A stretch of 64,000 bases of DNA from Bacillota bacterium (GCA_023397675.1 JAEWTV010000112.1:62001-126000), one strand, 5' to 3'. Numbered from the stretch's first letter, positions 18,164 to 28,141 are shown. Notes: generated from the letters alone by a model not told the origin. Numbers and translations are program-made.

Positions 18164-18315
18164 TAAAATAGTCAATTATTAATTGCATAAATTTGAAGAA
18201 ATCAAAAGAGAGAATTCAATAAATGTATTAATTAATATTAAATAAAAATACTAAACTTATAACTTACTATCGAACAAAGTGGTCATTCCACTTTCCCTAG
18301 AAGAGGAGGATAAAA

Positions 18316-20250
18316 TTGAATTACGATATACTTTTCACACCATTTAAAATCGGACAGATGGAAGTCAAAAACAGGATTGTTATGTCACCTATGGGTTTAA
18401 ATGCGGCACATCCGGATGGAACTATTGACAATGACGAAATTGATTATTTCGAAGAACGTGCCCGCGGAGGAGCAGGACTTATAATCATGGGATGCCAGTT
18501 TTTGACCCAGAAGCTTGCCCAAGGGTCCTTAGAAGGTTATCTTGATGATACCTATGTAATTCCGCAGCTTACCAATCTCATTGAAGCAGTTCATAAATAC
18601 GGCACCAAAATATCAGCACAATTAAGCTGCGGCACAGGTAAGAACGCTTTTACAAATATGCTGGAAGACCGTCCTGTATCCGCATCGGAAATTCCCTCCA
18701 TGTTTAATCCCGACTTGATTTGTCATGCACTTACAGTTGAGGAAATACAGCAAATCATGAAACAATTCAATTTTTCTGCCAAGCTGTTAAAGGACGCCGG
18801 GTTCGATGCCATCGAAGTACACGCACATGCCGGATATCTTGTTGATCAGTTTATGTCAGCTGTTTGGAATAAACGGAACGACGAGTATGGCGGGACACCT
18901 GAAAAACGTATGCGTTTTGCAGTCGAGATTGTTAAATCCATCCGGGACGCAGTAGGCCCGGACATGCCCATTCTGTTCAGAATTGCATGCAAACACCATT
19001 TCGAAGGCGGACGTACACTTGAAGAAACTCTGCCGCTTCTCAAAACTCTTGAAGATGCTGGGGTAGATGCTCTGGATGTTGACTCCGGAAGCTATGAAAG
19101 TATTGAGTACATTTTCCCACCATCCTACCTTGGCGATGCATGTATGTCGGATGTATGTGAAGGAGCAAGGAAGGTAGTAAAAATACCCATAATGAATGCA
19201 GGTAACCATACCCCCGAAACCGGAGTTAAGCTGATTGAATCAGGAAACGCTGATTTTGTTATGATGGGACGCCCATTGATTGCAGACCCACATTTACCCA
19301 ATAAAGTGCTTGAAGGAAGGCGTAATGAAGTACGTCCGTGCATCCGCTGCAATGAAGACTGCATAGGAAGAATTATCAAACGTTTGACAAAGATAAGCTG
19401 TTCGGTTAATCCTATTGCAGGCTTTGAAAAACGTATTCCCATAGAAAATACAGTCAGCCCCAAGAAAATTGTTATAGTGGGCGGGGGGCCCGGTGGAATG
19501 GAAGCAGCGAGAACAGCGGCAATCAGGGGACACAAGGTTTCTCTTTATGAAAAGGATGACAGACTTGGAGGTCAGTTAAAAAGTGCCGCAACTCCTGACT
19601 TCAAAAGCCAGCTTCGAGAGTTTGCAGACTGGCAAAGAAAGCAGCTGGAAATATTAAAGGTTGATGTACACTTAAATACAGAAATAAAAGAGGATTCACC
19701 TGAACTAAGAAATGCAGATGCAATTATTGTTGCAAGTGGTGCCGTTCCGTTTAATCCTAACATTAAAGGGATTGAAAGTACCGTTGATGTAATCTCTGCA
19801 CATATCAATCCGGATAAGCTAAAGGGTGAAAGAATTATATACTGTGGTGGAGGACTGTCTGCATGTGATAGCGCTCTTGAAACAGCACTTAGGGGCAAGA
19901 AGGTTGCAATAATCGAAATGCTTGATGAAGTTGCAATCAATGACCACTTCATAAATAAGGCTGCCCTTGTTCCCATGCTTCTTAAAAACGGGGTGAAACT
20001 ATATACAGGACATAAGGTTACAGAAATTCTTCCAAACGGCGTAAAAACGCAGAAGAAAGATAGTACAGAAGTTTTTATTGAGGGTGATACCGTAGTATCA
20101 GCCTTTGGTATGAAGCCCAATGATTCAATTGCAAGGAAAATTGATTCAAAATATCATAGTAAAACACGCATTATAGGTGACTGCGATAAAGCAGGCAAGG
20201 TTGGCGGTGCCGTACGAGAGGGCTTTTACGCAGGGATTTCGATAGAGTGA
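18316..20250 (+). CDS. NADH:flavin oxidoreductase / 2,4-dienoyl-CoA reductase family
   Basis: 644 residues, TTG start behind AGAGGAGGA. The domain order is that of the old-yellow-enzyme superfamily members with an extra reductase part. It opens with an FMN TIM barrel (about 1-340; LFTPFKIGQMEVKNR, HAHAGYLVDQFMS, MMGRPLIADP) and an iron-sulfur cysteine cluster CIRCNEDCIG...CSVNP (about 343-370). An FAD/NAD(P)-binding module follows (IVGGGPGGMEAA at about 390; YCGGGLSACDSALE). Relatives reduce enoate or dienoyl-CoA compounds, or enones such as bile-acid and flavonoid intermediates; the substrate here is unknown. It is the only plus-strand gene of the first 45 kb and is transcribed alone. Confidence 0.9.
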   Translation: MNYDILFTPFKIGQMEVKNRIVMSPMGLNAAHPDGTIDNDEIDYFEERARGGAGLIIMGCQFLTQKLAQGSLEGYLDDTYVIPQLTNLIEAVHKYGTKISAQLSCGTGKNAFTNMLEDRPVSASEIPSMFNPDLICHALTVEEIQQIMKQFNFSAKLLKDAGFDAIEVHAHAGYLVDQFMSAVWNKRNDEYGGTPEKRMRFAVEIVKSIRDAVGPDMPILFRIACKHHFEGGRTLEETLPLLKTLEDAGVDALDVDSGSYESIEYIFPPSYLGDACMSDVCEGARKVVKIPIMNAGNHTPETGVKLIESGNADFVMMGRPLIADPHLPNKVLEGRRNEVRPCIRCNEDCIGRIIKRLTKISCSVNPIAGFEKRIPIENTVSPKKIVIVGGGPGGMEAARTAAIRGHKVSLYEKDDRLGGQLKSAATPDFKSQLREFADWQRKQLEILKVDVHLNTEIKEDSPELRNADAIIVASGAVPFNPNIKGIESTVDVISAHINPDKLKGERIIYCGGGLSACDSALETALRGKKVAIIEMLDEVAINDHFINKAALVPMLLKNGVKLYTGHKVTEILPNGVKTQKKDSTEVFIEGDTVVSAFGMKPNDSIARKIDSKYHSKTRIIGDCDKAGKVGGAVREGFYAGISIE

Positions 20251-20270
20251 AATGACATAGATAAAAAAAA

Positions 20271-20304
20271 TCCTTGAAGCCTGTCTAGTACAGTGCTTCA
20301 AGGA
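20271..20304 (-). terminator. Terminator of the pentose catabolic operon
   Basis: TCCTTGAAGC and GCTTCAAGGA around a 14-nt loop. On the minus strand the stem is followed by TTTTTTTT, which suits the 4-epimerase gene; the plus-strand oxidoreductase gene also ends into it. Confidence 0.8.
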
Positions 20305-20380
20305 ACCATTATTATTATTAAAAAAATTGGCAGCATTCAGCTTTATTTGAATAATATTTAATCATGTCACTTAAAAATCA

Positions 20381-21067
20381 TCATTGCCCATAATATGCTC
20401 CGGCACCATGTTTTCTCAAGAAGTGTTTATCAAGTAGTATCTGTGGCATAGGCTTAATCGATGGATTCAAAGCTTTGCACTGAACAGCCATCATAGCTAC
20501 TTCCTCAAGTACTACAGAATTATGTACCGCTTCACCTGCATCTTTGCCCCATGTGAAGGGTGCATGGTTTTTGACAAGTACAGCAGGTATAAAGTTCGGA
20601 TTAAGATTCTTAAAGGTCTCTACTATTACTGCTCCTGTATTAGCCTCATACGCCGAACTTATTTCTTCCTGTGTCATATCCCGCGTACATGGTATTTCAC
20701 CATAAAAATAATCCGCATGGGTTGTTCCATAGGCTGGAATCCCCAAACCCGCCTGTGCCATAGACGTAGCCCATCTTGAGTGTGTATGACACACTCCGCC
20801 TATTTCCGGGAAGGCCTTATACAAGGCTACATGCGTAGCAGCATCTGATGAAGGCTTCAATTTACCTTCAACAACTTTCCCCGACAAATCTATGAGTACA
20901 ATATCTTCAGCCTTCATTGTATCGTATTCAACACCGCTGGGTTTGATAGCAACCAGTCCGCTATCCCTGTCTATACCACTTACATTTCCCCAGGTATAGG
21001 TTACTAGTCCTTTTGCAGGCAGCTCCAGGTTTGCTTCAAGAACAGCTTTTTTTAATTGTTCCAGCAT
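20381..21067 (-). CDS. araD: L-ribulose-5-phosphate 4-epimerase
   Basis: 228 residues with ATG at 21067 (an ATG three codons upstream is too close to the GAGAGGA site). Class II aldolase/epimerase fold with the zinc-binding His pair in CHTHSRWATS, a further GTTHADYF histidine and an HAPFTWGKD segment near the C-terminus, all typical of AraD. It converts L-ribulose 5-phosphate to D-xylulose 5-phosphate for the pentose phosphate pathway. It ends the catabolic operon, directly after the FGGY kinase. Assignment is strong; a few family members act on other pentulose phosphates. Confidence 0.93.
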   Translation of the reverse strand: MLEQLKKAVLEANLELPAKGLVTYTWGNVSGIDRDSGLVAIKPSGVEYDTMKAEDIVLIDLSGKVVEGKLKPSSDAATHVALYKAFPEIGGVCHTHSRWATSMAQAGLGIPAYGTTHADYFYGEIPCTRDMTQEEISSAYEANTGAVIVETFKNLNPNFIPAVLVKNHAPFTWGKDAGEAVHNSVVLEEVAMMAVQCKALNPSIKPMPQILLDKHFLRKHGAGAYYGQ

Positions 21068-21096
21068 ATTAACCATATCCTCTCATAAAACTAGCG

Positions 21097-22704
21097 TTAT
21101 TTAAGGTTATCAACTGCAGCTCTTTCTATAGCCAACCCCTGGGTGTACCGTTTCATAAACTCATTAAAACCGGCAACATCTCCAGCATCAGGCGTAACAG
21201 TATTCCCCTGTTTGTCCGCAAATACATTCTTTTTAAGGAAATCTCCCAATGATTCATTATCGGCTCTATTTACCATATAGGATGCAAGCAGTGCAATACC
21301 CCAGGCTCCGCCTTCACCGGCAGTTTCCATAATAGATACGGGGACATTGACAGCTGCTGCCATAATTCTCTGTCCGACCTCCTTGGTCTTGAAAAAGCCT
21401 CCATGCCCAAGAATTTCATCAACCTTAACCGCTTCTTTTTCCATTAATATGTTCAAACCCGTCTTGAGAGCGCCAAGTGATGTAAATAAATTAACTCTCA
21501 TAAAATTTGCCAGGTTGAAATTACTGTTCGATGAACGCACAAACATGGGACGGCCTTCTTCAAAATGTGTAATGTGCTCACCTGAAATGTAGCCGTAAGA
21601 TAATAATCCTCCACAATCAGCATCACCTTCAAGTGCCATGGAAAGCAGGGTATCATAAAGCTTCGGCTTATCCACTTCCACACCCAAAGCTTTAATTGCC
21701 TGGGCAAACAAACCTATCCATGCATCATAGTCCGAGGTACAATTATTTGAATGCGCCATAGCTACCAATTTACCATCAGGTGTAGTTACCAGGTCAATCT
21801 CGGAATATGCTCTGGAAAGCTCCTTTTCAAGTACAATCATAGCAAATACCGAAGTTCCAGCAGATACATTCCCGGTACGGGCAGATACACTATTGGTCGC
21901 AACCATTCCGGTCCCCGCGTCACCTTCAGGTGGGCAAAGTGTGATACCCGGCTTTAACAACCCGGTAACATCCAGAAGCTTTGCTCCTTCAGCTGTAAGT
22001 TCACCGGCATTGGTTCCTGCTGTAAGAACATCCGGTAGGATATTCTCCAGACTCCATTCGTAATTCCTTGTACTAATAAGTTCATTGAACTGAGTTATCA
22101 TCTTTTCGTTGAAACCACCGGTGCTGATATCAATGGGGAACATGCCTGAGGCTTCACCAACCCCCAGAACTTTTTTCCCTGTAAGCTTCCAATGTATATA
22201 GCCCGCCAGAGTGGTCATAAAATCAATGTCCGAAACATGCTCTTCAAGATTAATTAAGGATTGATACAGATGAGCTATACTCCATCTTTGCGGAATAGGA
22301 TAGTTAAAGAGCTTTGTTAATGCATCTGATGCCTGACCGGTTATATTGTTACGCCATGTACGGAAAGGAGTCAAAAGATTTTCACTCTTATCAAAAACAA
22401 GATATCCATGCATCATGGCGCTAATACCCATTGATTTAACAGTTTGAACAGATACCCCATACTGTCGTTCAACATTGTTAACCATATTTCTGTAACTGTT
22501 TTGAACACCCTTCCAGACATCTTCCAGACTGTAGGTCCAAACATTGTTGATATAACTGTTTTCCCAGTCGTGGCTCCCAGAGGCGATAGGAGTGTTGTCC
22601 GTACCTATAAGAACAGTTTTTATACGGGTCGACCCCAGTTCTATTCCGATTACTGTATTTCCATTAATAATGTCATTTTTGATATCATTTACTTCAAGAG
22701 TCAT
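21097..22704 (-). CDS. FGGY-family pentulose kinase (ribulokinase-like)
   Basis: 535 residues, start ATG with AGGGGG just upstream. The actin-like ATPase fold is seen in GIELGSTRIKTVLIG (phosphate 1), GISAMMHGYLVFD, CPPEGDAGTGMVATNS and GTSVFAMI. FGGY C-terminal segments include LGHGGFFKTKEVGQRIMAAA and the AGEGGAWGIALLAS loop. It phosphorylates a ketopentose using ATP; placed between the isomerase and the 4-epimerase genes, L-ribulose is the expected substrate. It differs from textbook AraB in length and sequence, being of the type often found in Clostridia, so the symbol is left open. Confidence 0.87.
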   Translation of the reverse strand: MTLEVNDIKNDIINGNTVIGIELGSTRIKTVLIGTDNTPIASGSHDWENSYINNVWTYSLEDVWKGVQNSYRNMVNNVERQYGVSVQTVKSMGISAMMHGYLVFDKSENLLTPFRTWRNNITGQASDALTKLFNYPIPQRWSIAHLYQSLINLEEHVSDIDFMTTLAGYIHWKLTGKKVLGVGEASGMFPIDISTGGFNEKMITQFNELISTRNYEWSLENILPDVLTAGTNAGELTAEGAKLLDVTGLLKPGITLCPPEGDAGTGMVATNSVSARTGNVSAGTSVFAMIVLEKELSRAYSEIDLVTTPDGKLVAMAHSNNCTSDYDAWIGLFAQAIKALGVEVDKPKLYDTLLSMALEGDADCGGLLSYGYISGEHITHFEEGRPMFVRSSNSNFNLANFMRVNLFTSLGALKTGLNILMEKEAVKVDEILGHGGFFKTKEVGQRIMAAAVNVPVSIMETAGEGGAWGIALLASYMVNRADNESLGDFLKKNVFADKQGNTVTPDAGDVAGFNEFMKRYTQGLAIERAAVDNLK

Positions 22705-22739
22705 ATTTACCCCCTAAGTACTATTAAGTCTAAAAATGT

Positions 22740-24218
22740 TTAAAACGGGTTTTCATCTTTATATAGCATCGATGCCGGCTGATTGAAAGCCACATCTTCT
22801 ACTCCGAGGAGCTTCATAGCTGCAAACAGTACCTTTCCTGAATGCTTAAATGCTACGCCTCCATGATGCGGATATCTTTTTGCAATAAGTACGTGTCTGT
22901 AGAACCTTCCCATTTCTTTTATTGCAAATATTCCGATTCCACCGAATGATTTAGGATCTACGTCTATTATTTCACCCTCAGCTACATAGCTTCTAAGTTT
23001 GCAGTCAGCAGTGCTCTGAAGTCTGAAGAATGTGATTTCACCAGGTCTAATTGCTCCTTCAAGTGTTCCTCTGGATATGTCAGGATCCTTATCAGGCTCA
23101 AGCAGTCTGTGCATTATAAGCTGATATTTCATTGAATAATCTTTCATACAGCATGAAGGGGTATTCCCGCAGTGGAAGCCCATAAACAAATCTTTAAGTG
23201 TGTAGCCGTCAAATTTACTCTTGTTGTTTTCATACATATCCTTTGGAACAGAGTTGTTTATATCAAGAAGTGTAGCAGGAAGTTCTGTCGCACAGGTAAT
23301 TATGTATTCGCTTAATGCCCCATAGATATCGGTTTCACAGGCAACTGGTATTCCTATTGATGCAAGCCTTGAATTAACATAACATGGAACAAACCCAAAC
23401 TGGGTCTGGAACGCAGGCCAGCACTTATTAGCAAAAACAACATATTCGGATGCACCTTTGTTGTTTTCAGCCCAGTCTTTCAAAGTAAGCTCGTACTGTG
23501 CAAGCTTAGGCAAAATTCCCGGATAACCATTTCCTCTGCCCAGCTCGGCTTCCATTTCCTTTACGACTGCTGGGATTCTTGGATCATTTTCATGCTTATT
23601 AAAGGCTTCAAACAAGTCAAGCTCGGAATTCTCCATAATCTCCACACCCAAATCGTAAAGAGGCTTGATAGGGGCGTTACATGCAAGAAAATCCTGAGGC
23701 CTTGGTCCAAAGCTGAATATTTTCAATTTCGAAAGTCCTATTTTAATTCTGGCAATGTCCATAAAATCTATAATCATATCTACAATATCCTCGGGAGTAC
23801 CAACAGGATATTCAGGTATGTATGGATTCAATTTTCTAAGGCCAAGGTTATATGAAGCATTCAGCATACCACAATATGCGTCTCCGCGACCGCTAACCAG
23901 ATTATTTTCAGTCTCTTCCGCAGCAGCCACAAACATTGAAGGTCCGTTAAACCGCTGTGCAATAAGTGTTTCCGGTCCTTCAGGTCCAAAGTTTCCAAGA
24001 TAAACTACCAGGGTGTTTACCTCTGCTGTGTTAATCTCATCAAGAGCTTTCAGCATATCTTTTTCATTTTCTATAACCGTTTGAGCTTCATAAATATCAA
24101 TTCCTTTACCATTACAAGCCTTAACAACTGCCTTTCTTCTTTCTATACTCAATCCAACAGGGAAACAGTCCCTGCTTACCGCCACAATCCCAAGCTTTAC
24201 TTTTGGAATATTGTTCAT
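22740..24218 (-). CDS. L-fucose/L-arabinose isomerase family protein, copy 1
   Basis: 492 residues, start ATG at 24218 after AAGGGGG; a 16-codon upstream extension has no site. The sequence is a fucose/arabinose-isomerase-fold enzyme: an N-terminal Rossmann-like region (VKLGIVAVSRDCFP, VNTLVVYLGNFGPEGPE), a central part with CETDIYGALSEYI, and the C-terminal domain with HRLLEPDKDPDISRGTLEG and PHHGGVAFKHSGK. These enzymes use a divalent metal to convert aldoses to ketoses. Its operon (transporter, kinase, 4-epimerase) makes L-arabinose to L-ribulose the likely step. It is not the classical AraA sequence. A near-identical paralog lies at 33,932-35,413. Confidence 0.85.
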   Translation of the reverse strand: MNNIPKVKLGIVAVSRDCFPVGLSIERRKAVVKACNGKGIDIYEAQTVIENEKDMLKALDEINTAEVNTLVVYLGNFGPEGPETLIAQRFNGPSMFVAAAEETENNLVSGRGDAYCGMLNASYNLGLRKLNPYIPEYPVGTPEDIVDMIIDFMDIARIKIGLSKLKIFSFGPRPQDFLACNAPIKPLYDLGVEIMENSELDLFEAFNKHENDPRIPAVVKEMEAELGRGNGYPGILPKLAQYELTLKDWAENNKGASEYVVFANKCWPAFQTQFGFVPCYVNSRLASIGIPVACETDIYGALSEYIITCATELPATLLDINNSVPKDMYENNKSKFDGYTLKDLFMGFHCGNTPSCCMKDYSMKYQLIMHRLLEPDKDPDISRGTLEGAIRPGEITFFRLQSTADCKLRSYVAEGEIIDVDPKSFGGIGIFAIKEMGRFYRHVLIAKRYPHHGGVAFKHSGKVLFAAMKLLGVEDVAFNQPASMLYKDENPF

Positions 24219-24275
24219 ATTGATTTCCCCCTTGTATTTCCGAATGTCATCTATAAAAAACCCCAAAAATCACTT

Positions 24276-25400
24276 TTAAGCCTCTATTTTAGCTTTACTT
24301 TTGCTCCAAAACCACTTCATCTTGTTTTTATGCCCTTTATTCTTACGGGAACAAATTATACTCTGAAGTACAATAAAGAAACAGAGCAATCCAGCACGTG
24401 TGATCTGAGACCACCATGGATCCTGGCTGCCTATTGCTGTAACAACCAGTAATGCAATTCCGCCTGTTAATACTCCGAAAAGAGTACCAAAGATATTACC
24501 TACACCACCGGTAAGCAGTATTCCACCAATAATAGATGCAGCGATAGCATCCATTTCAAGTCCAGTTGCAAGTTGAACCGAGCCAGAGCGTGTATGGAAA
24601 AGGTACAGGAAGCCACCGATACCTGCAAGCAAACCACAAAGTAAATGAGCATAGAACCTAGTTCTCTTGACGTTTATACCAAGCATCATGGCGCTTTGTG
24701 CATTTCCGCCAACAGCGTAAAAGCTACGTCCGAGTTTTGTCTTTTTGAGTAGCAAGAACATAACACATACTATAATAATTGCTACGATAACACCATATTC
24801 AAGCTTTGATTGAATTAAAACGCCCTTCTTATTTGCATCGCCTAAAAATGGAATTTGTATTCGCGCACCTGACAACTTCTCAAATCCCGCGTTATGAACC
24901 TGTATCTGATTGACTTCTATCAGAGCAACCAAGCCTCGACCTATGAACATTCCTGCCAAGGTAACGATAAAGGGAGGCATCTCCAGATACGCCACAAGAA
25001 ACCCTTGAATCGCGCCAAAAGTAAGACCAATTGCCAAAGCCAGAAGTAGAGATGTATAAAAGTCAAATCCATAATTGTTAAGGCAAACTATACAAGCCGT
25101 ACAAATAAGTGCAGTTGAACCTCCTACCGAAATATCAATACTGCCTGTTATCATAACGATAGAAAGTCCACAGGCAATTACTATAAGAGCAGCGTTTTCG
25201 TTGAAGAGGTTAAAGAACATCTGTACCTTGTTGAAACCTTTATCTCCAAGAAAGACAATTGAGAGAATATAGATTGCAATAAACAGTGAAATAGTAATTG
25301 TCAGTAAGAAAGTTGTATCAGACAGAGACTTTTTATCTTTCAGGCCCTTCTGAATAACTGTGATATTGTCGGTATCTTTAGTTTTATTCAGGAATGACAT
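24276..25400 (-). CDS. Sugar ABC transporter permease (YjfF type)
   Basis: 374 residues, start ATG at 25400 following AAAGGAG. Eight to ten membrane helices with the conserved BPD-type core of CUT2 sugar permeases: GLSIVMITGSIDISVGGSTAL, FIVTLAGMFIGRGLVALIE, FYAVGGNAQSAMMLGINVKR, and GGILLTGGVGNIFGTLFGVL. It matches the YjfF half of the E. coli galactofuranose-type importer. Its start nearly touches the stop of the preceding permease (25,402), so both are translated together and form the membrane channel with the ATPase encoded upstream. Confidence 0.9.
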   Translation of the reverse strand: MSFLNKTKDTDNITVIQKGLKDKKSLSDTTFLLTITISLFIAIYILSIVFLGDKGFNKVQMFFNLFNENAALIVIACGLSIVMITGSIDISVGGSTALICTACIVCLNNYGFDFYTSLLLALAIGLTFGAIQGFLVAYLEMPPFIVTLAGMFIGRGLVALIEVNQIQVHNAGFEKLSGARIQIPFLGDANKKGVLIQSKLEYGVIVAIIIVCVMFLLLKKTKLGRSFYAVGGNAQSAMMLGINVKRTRFYAHLLCGLLAGIGGFLYLFHTRSGSVQLATGLEMDAIAASIIGGILLTGGVGNIFGTLFGVLTGGIALLVVTAIGSQDPWWSQITRAGLLCFFIVLQSIICSRKNKGHKNKMKWFWSKSKAKIEA

Positions 25401-25401
25401 A

Positions 25402-26508
25402 CTAACCACGCTCCTTTACATCGCCTGTAGCCAATCTTGGTAATATCTTTTTTTTGCTAAAGAAGCTTTTGACAACAGGTGTCTGAATGGTTACAAGTAT
25501 AATAATTATCACGGCCTTAAAGACTGGAACAGCATTTGTGTTGACATTGAGCGTGGTCAACATAGAAGTTAGAGTCTGGATGGTATATGCTCCAATAATT
25601 GAACCTGCCATATTGAATTTGCCGCCATTCAGTGAATTACCACCAAGAGCGACTGCTAAAATAACATCCATTTCAATACCCGGTACTATGGTATATGGAT
25701 TTACAGTTTGTACCCTGCTCGACTGAATGAAGCCAGCAATACCCACACAAAGGCCCAAAATAACAAACGACAAAAACTTTATCATTGCTGGGTTAAGACC
25801 ATTCAGTCTTGAGGATTTATCATTGATACCTACAGCCTGAGTGTACAGACCTAGGTTTGTTTTTTTCAATATAAGGAAAGTTACAGCAACAATAATAATC
25901 GTAATGAGTATTGGTGTGGGTATAGGAATATCCGGGAAAAAGTTGCCATAATATCCAAATGAAGCTGCTGCTTTAGGTTTAAGGCCACCCATTACCATAG
26001 AGCCTATCGATCGGCCTGCCGTAAATAGTATAAGCGTTGCTACCATAGGTTGTATTTTAAATTTTGAAACAAGAATACCATTAAAAGCTCCGCAAGCCAT
26101 ACCAGCAAGGCATCCAAGTAAAAGTGCAACGATGATAGACGCATGCAATTCGGTTGGTTGGATTTCGTTCCCGCATAGGACTCGCATAACCACCCCTCCG
26201 ACTATCGCGACTGTAGCGCCTACACTGATGTCCTGACCTCCAGAAGCGGCTGTAACAAGTGTCATTCCTATAGCAAGAATAACAAGCTCCGTCGAGTTAT
26301 TTAAAATATTGATCAAATTCCCTATTAATACGGAATTACCAACACTGTCTTTGCCCATGCTGATTTTTAGAAAACCTGGGTTGATAAATATATTAATCAA
26401 CAAAAGAAATCCAAGAAAAGCAATTGGAATAAACAATCTGTGTTTGATTACTGCCTTAAAAAAAGATGTTGAACGGTCGGTATCAAGTTTGGTGCTAATT
26501 TTGGCCAT
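25402..26508 (-). CDS. Sugar ABC transporter permease (YtfT type)
   Basis: 368 residues, membrane protein of the RbsC/YtfT family. Visible motifs: LAIGMTLVTAASGGQDISVGA near helix 3, MVATLILFTAGRSIGSMVMGG, and the cytoplasmic loop GLYTQAVGINDKSSRLNGLNP that contacts the ATPase, then LAVALGGNSLNGGKFNMAGS. The start overlaps the end of the ATPase gene by 14 bp. Pairs with the YjfF-type permease to make a heterodimeric pore. Confidence 0.9.
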   Translation of the reverse strand: MAKISTKLDTDRSTSFFKAVIKHRLFIPIAFLGFLLLINIFINPGFLKISMGKDSVGNSVLIGNLINILNNSTELVILAIGMTLVTAASGGQDISVGATVAIVGGVVMRVLCGNEIQPTELHASIIVALLLGCLAGMACGAFNGILVSKFKIQPMVATLILFTAGRSIGSMVMGGLKPKAAASFGYYGNFFPDIPIPTPILITIIIVAVTFLILKKTNLGLYTQAVGINDKSSRLNGLNPAMIKFLSFVILGLCVGIAGFIQSSRVQTVNPYTIVPGIEMDVILAVALGGNSLNGGKFNMAGSIIGAYTIQTLTSMLTTLNVNTNAVPVFKAVIIIILVTIQTPVVKSFFSKKKILPRLATGDVKERG

Positions 26509-28018
26509 TTTGACTGACTCCCCCCGCTATGGTATACATTATTTTATCCTGTGTCATATCTTCGCCCTGTAACTCACCTACTACATACAGGTCACGCATG
26601 ACAATCAGTCTGGAACAGGTACGCAGCATCTCCTCAATCTCCGATGAAATAAATGTGATACTCATACCCTCAGAAGCAAGCTTTAGCACGAGCTTTTGAA
26701 TTTCTACCTTCGTGCCGATATCAATTCCACGTGTTGGTTCATCAAGAATAAGATAATCGGGATGAGTGAGCAGCCAGCGGGCAAGAATTACCTTTTGCTG
26801 ATTTCCCCCAGACAACGAGTTAATGGGAGTATCTGCCGAAGCGGTTTTTATGCCGAGCAGACTGATATACTCATCTGCAAATGACTGTGCTTGAGCTTTA
26901 GTAAAAGGCTTGAAGAATCCTCTCATAACCTGTAACGCAAGTATGATATTATCGCGGACCGACAAGTCACCAATAATGCCATCTCTCTTACGGTCCTCTG
27001 AAAGATATCCTATTCCTTTTTTCATGGCTTTTATTGGTGATGAAATGTCTACATGTTCGCCTTTGACTCTTAACTTGCCATTTATGACCTTGTCTGCGCC
27101 GAAGATTGCACGCACACACTCACTGCGGCCAGAGCCGAGTAGTCCTGCAAATCCAGTTACTTCGCCCTTGTTCGCAATGAAATTAAATGGCTTTACTCCG
27201 GAAGTGCTCGAAAGGCTTTCCGTTTCTATTATTGCTTCTTTAGTGTTATCGTTAATTGACTTCGCTTCATTTTCTATATCCGCTAAATCACCAAGTTCCT
27301 TACCCATCATTTTAGCAACAAGCTCTACTTTAGGAAGGTCTTTAATTTGATATTCCCCAATCAACTCGCCATTGCGCAAAACTGTAATTTTATCGCATAA
27401 AGCATACACTTGGTCAAGAAAATGAGTAACAAATATTATGCCTACCCCTCTACTTTTGAGTTCACGCATCAGCGTAAACAGCTTGGCGACTTCCTGTTCA
27501 TCCAACGACGATGTAGGCTCATCAAGTATCAATGCCTTGCAGTCCATATCAACGGCACGTGCAATTGCCACCATTTGCTGAACAGCGATGGAACAATTGG
27601 ACAGTTGCTGAGTTGGTTTTGCAGGTATCCCGAGACTGTTGAGAATACTTTCTGCCCTGTTGTTGTTTTTCTTCCAATTAACTAAAATATCATTGGTTCT
27701 ACCAATAAAGAGGTTTTCAGCAACTGTCAGGTTCGGGCACAATGTGATTTCCTGATACACTGTGCTTATACCAGACTTTTGGGCTTCCTGAGGCGATTTG
27801 ATATTAACTGGCTTATCTATTCCTTTAATATAGACTTCTCCGGCATCCTTAGTGTAGACTCCCGTCAAAACCTTTATTAATGTGGACTTTCCGGCACCAT
27901 TTTCACCCATCAGAGCATGGATTTCTCCTTCACATAAAGTGAAATCCACATTTTGTAAGGCCTTTACACCGGGAAAGCTTTTATATATATTTCGCATTGT
28001 AAGTACGGTATTTTGCAT
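26495..28018 (-). CDS. Sugar ABC transporter ATP-binding protein (duplicated, YtfR/MglA type)
   Basis: 507 residues, ATG at 28018; AGGAGG lies 15 nt upstream, a little far, and the frame continues 32 codons further without a better signal. Two nucleotide-binding domains in tandem, as in CUT2 importers. The first has Walker A GENGAGKSTLIK (about 42-53), Q-loop YQEITLC, signature-like SIAVQQMVAIARA and Walker B ALILDEPTSSL. The second is degenerate at Walker A (GLLGSGRSECVRA) but keeps the signature LSGGNQQKVILARWL and LILDEPTRGIDIG. It energises uptake through the two downstream-encoded permeases. Confidence 0.92.
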   Translation of the reverse strand: MQNTVLTMRNIYKSFPGVKALQNVDFTLCEGEIHALMGENGAGKSTLIKVLTGVYTKDAGEVYIKGIDKPVNIKSPQEAQKSGISTVYQEITLCPNLTVAENLFIGRTNDILVNWKKNNNRAESILNSLGIPAKPTQQLSNCSIAVQQMVAIARAVDMDCKALILDEPTSSLDEQEVAKLFTLMRELKSRGVGIIFVTHFLDQVYALCDKITVLRNGELIGEYQIKDLPKVELVAKMMGKELGDLADIENEAKSINDNTKEAIIETESLSSTSGVKPFNFIANKGEVTGFAGLLGSGRSECVRAIFGADKVINGKLRVKGEHVDISSPIKAMKKGIGYLSEDRKRDGIIGDLSVRDNIILALQVMRGFFKPFTKAQAQSFADEYISLLGIKTASADTPINSLSGGNQQKVILARWLLTHPDYLILDEPTRGIDIGTKVEIQKLVLKLASEGMSITFISSEIEEMLRTCSRLIVMRDLYVVGELQGEDMTQDKIMYTIAGGVSQNGQN

Positions 28019-28085
28019 AGTAATAAACTCAAACCTCCTTCCAGACACAAAATCAGACTTCATCATGTCACTTCTGTTATTTGAG

Positions 28086-28141
28086 AAATGCGCGGTGCCA
28101 AGATCTGCAAACAATATTCACATACTCGGTGCCGCGCATTT
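28086..28141 (-). promoter_or_regulatory. Intercistronic stem-loop between binding protein and ATPase genes
   Basis: AAATGCGCGG and CCGCGCATTT, extended inward by a few G-U pairs, close a roughly 28-nt loop. No T-run follows on the minus strand, so it is more likely an mRNA-stability or attenuation hairpin. It would let the binding-protein mRNA accumulate above that of the transporter genes. Confidence 0.55.
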
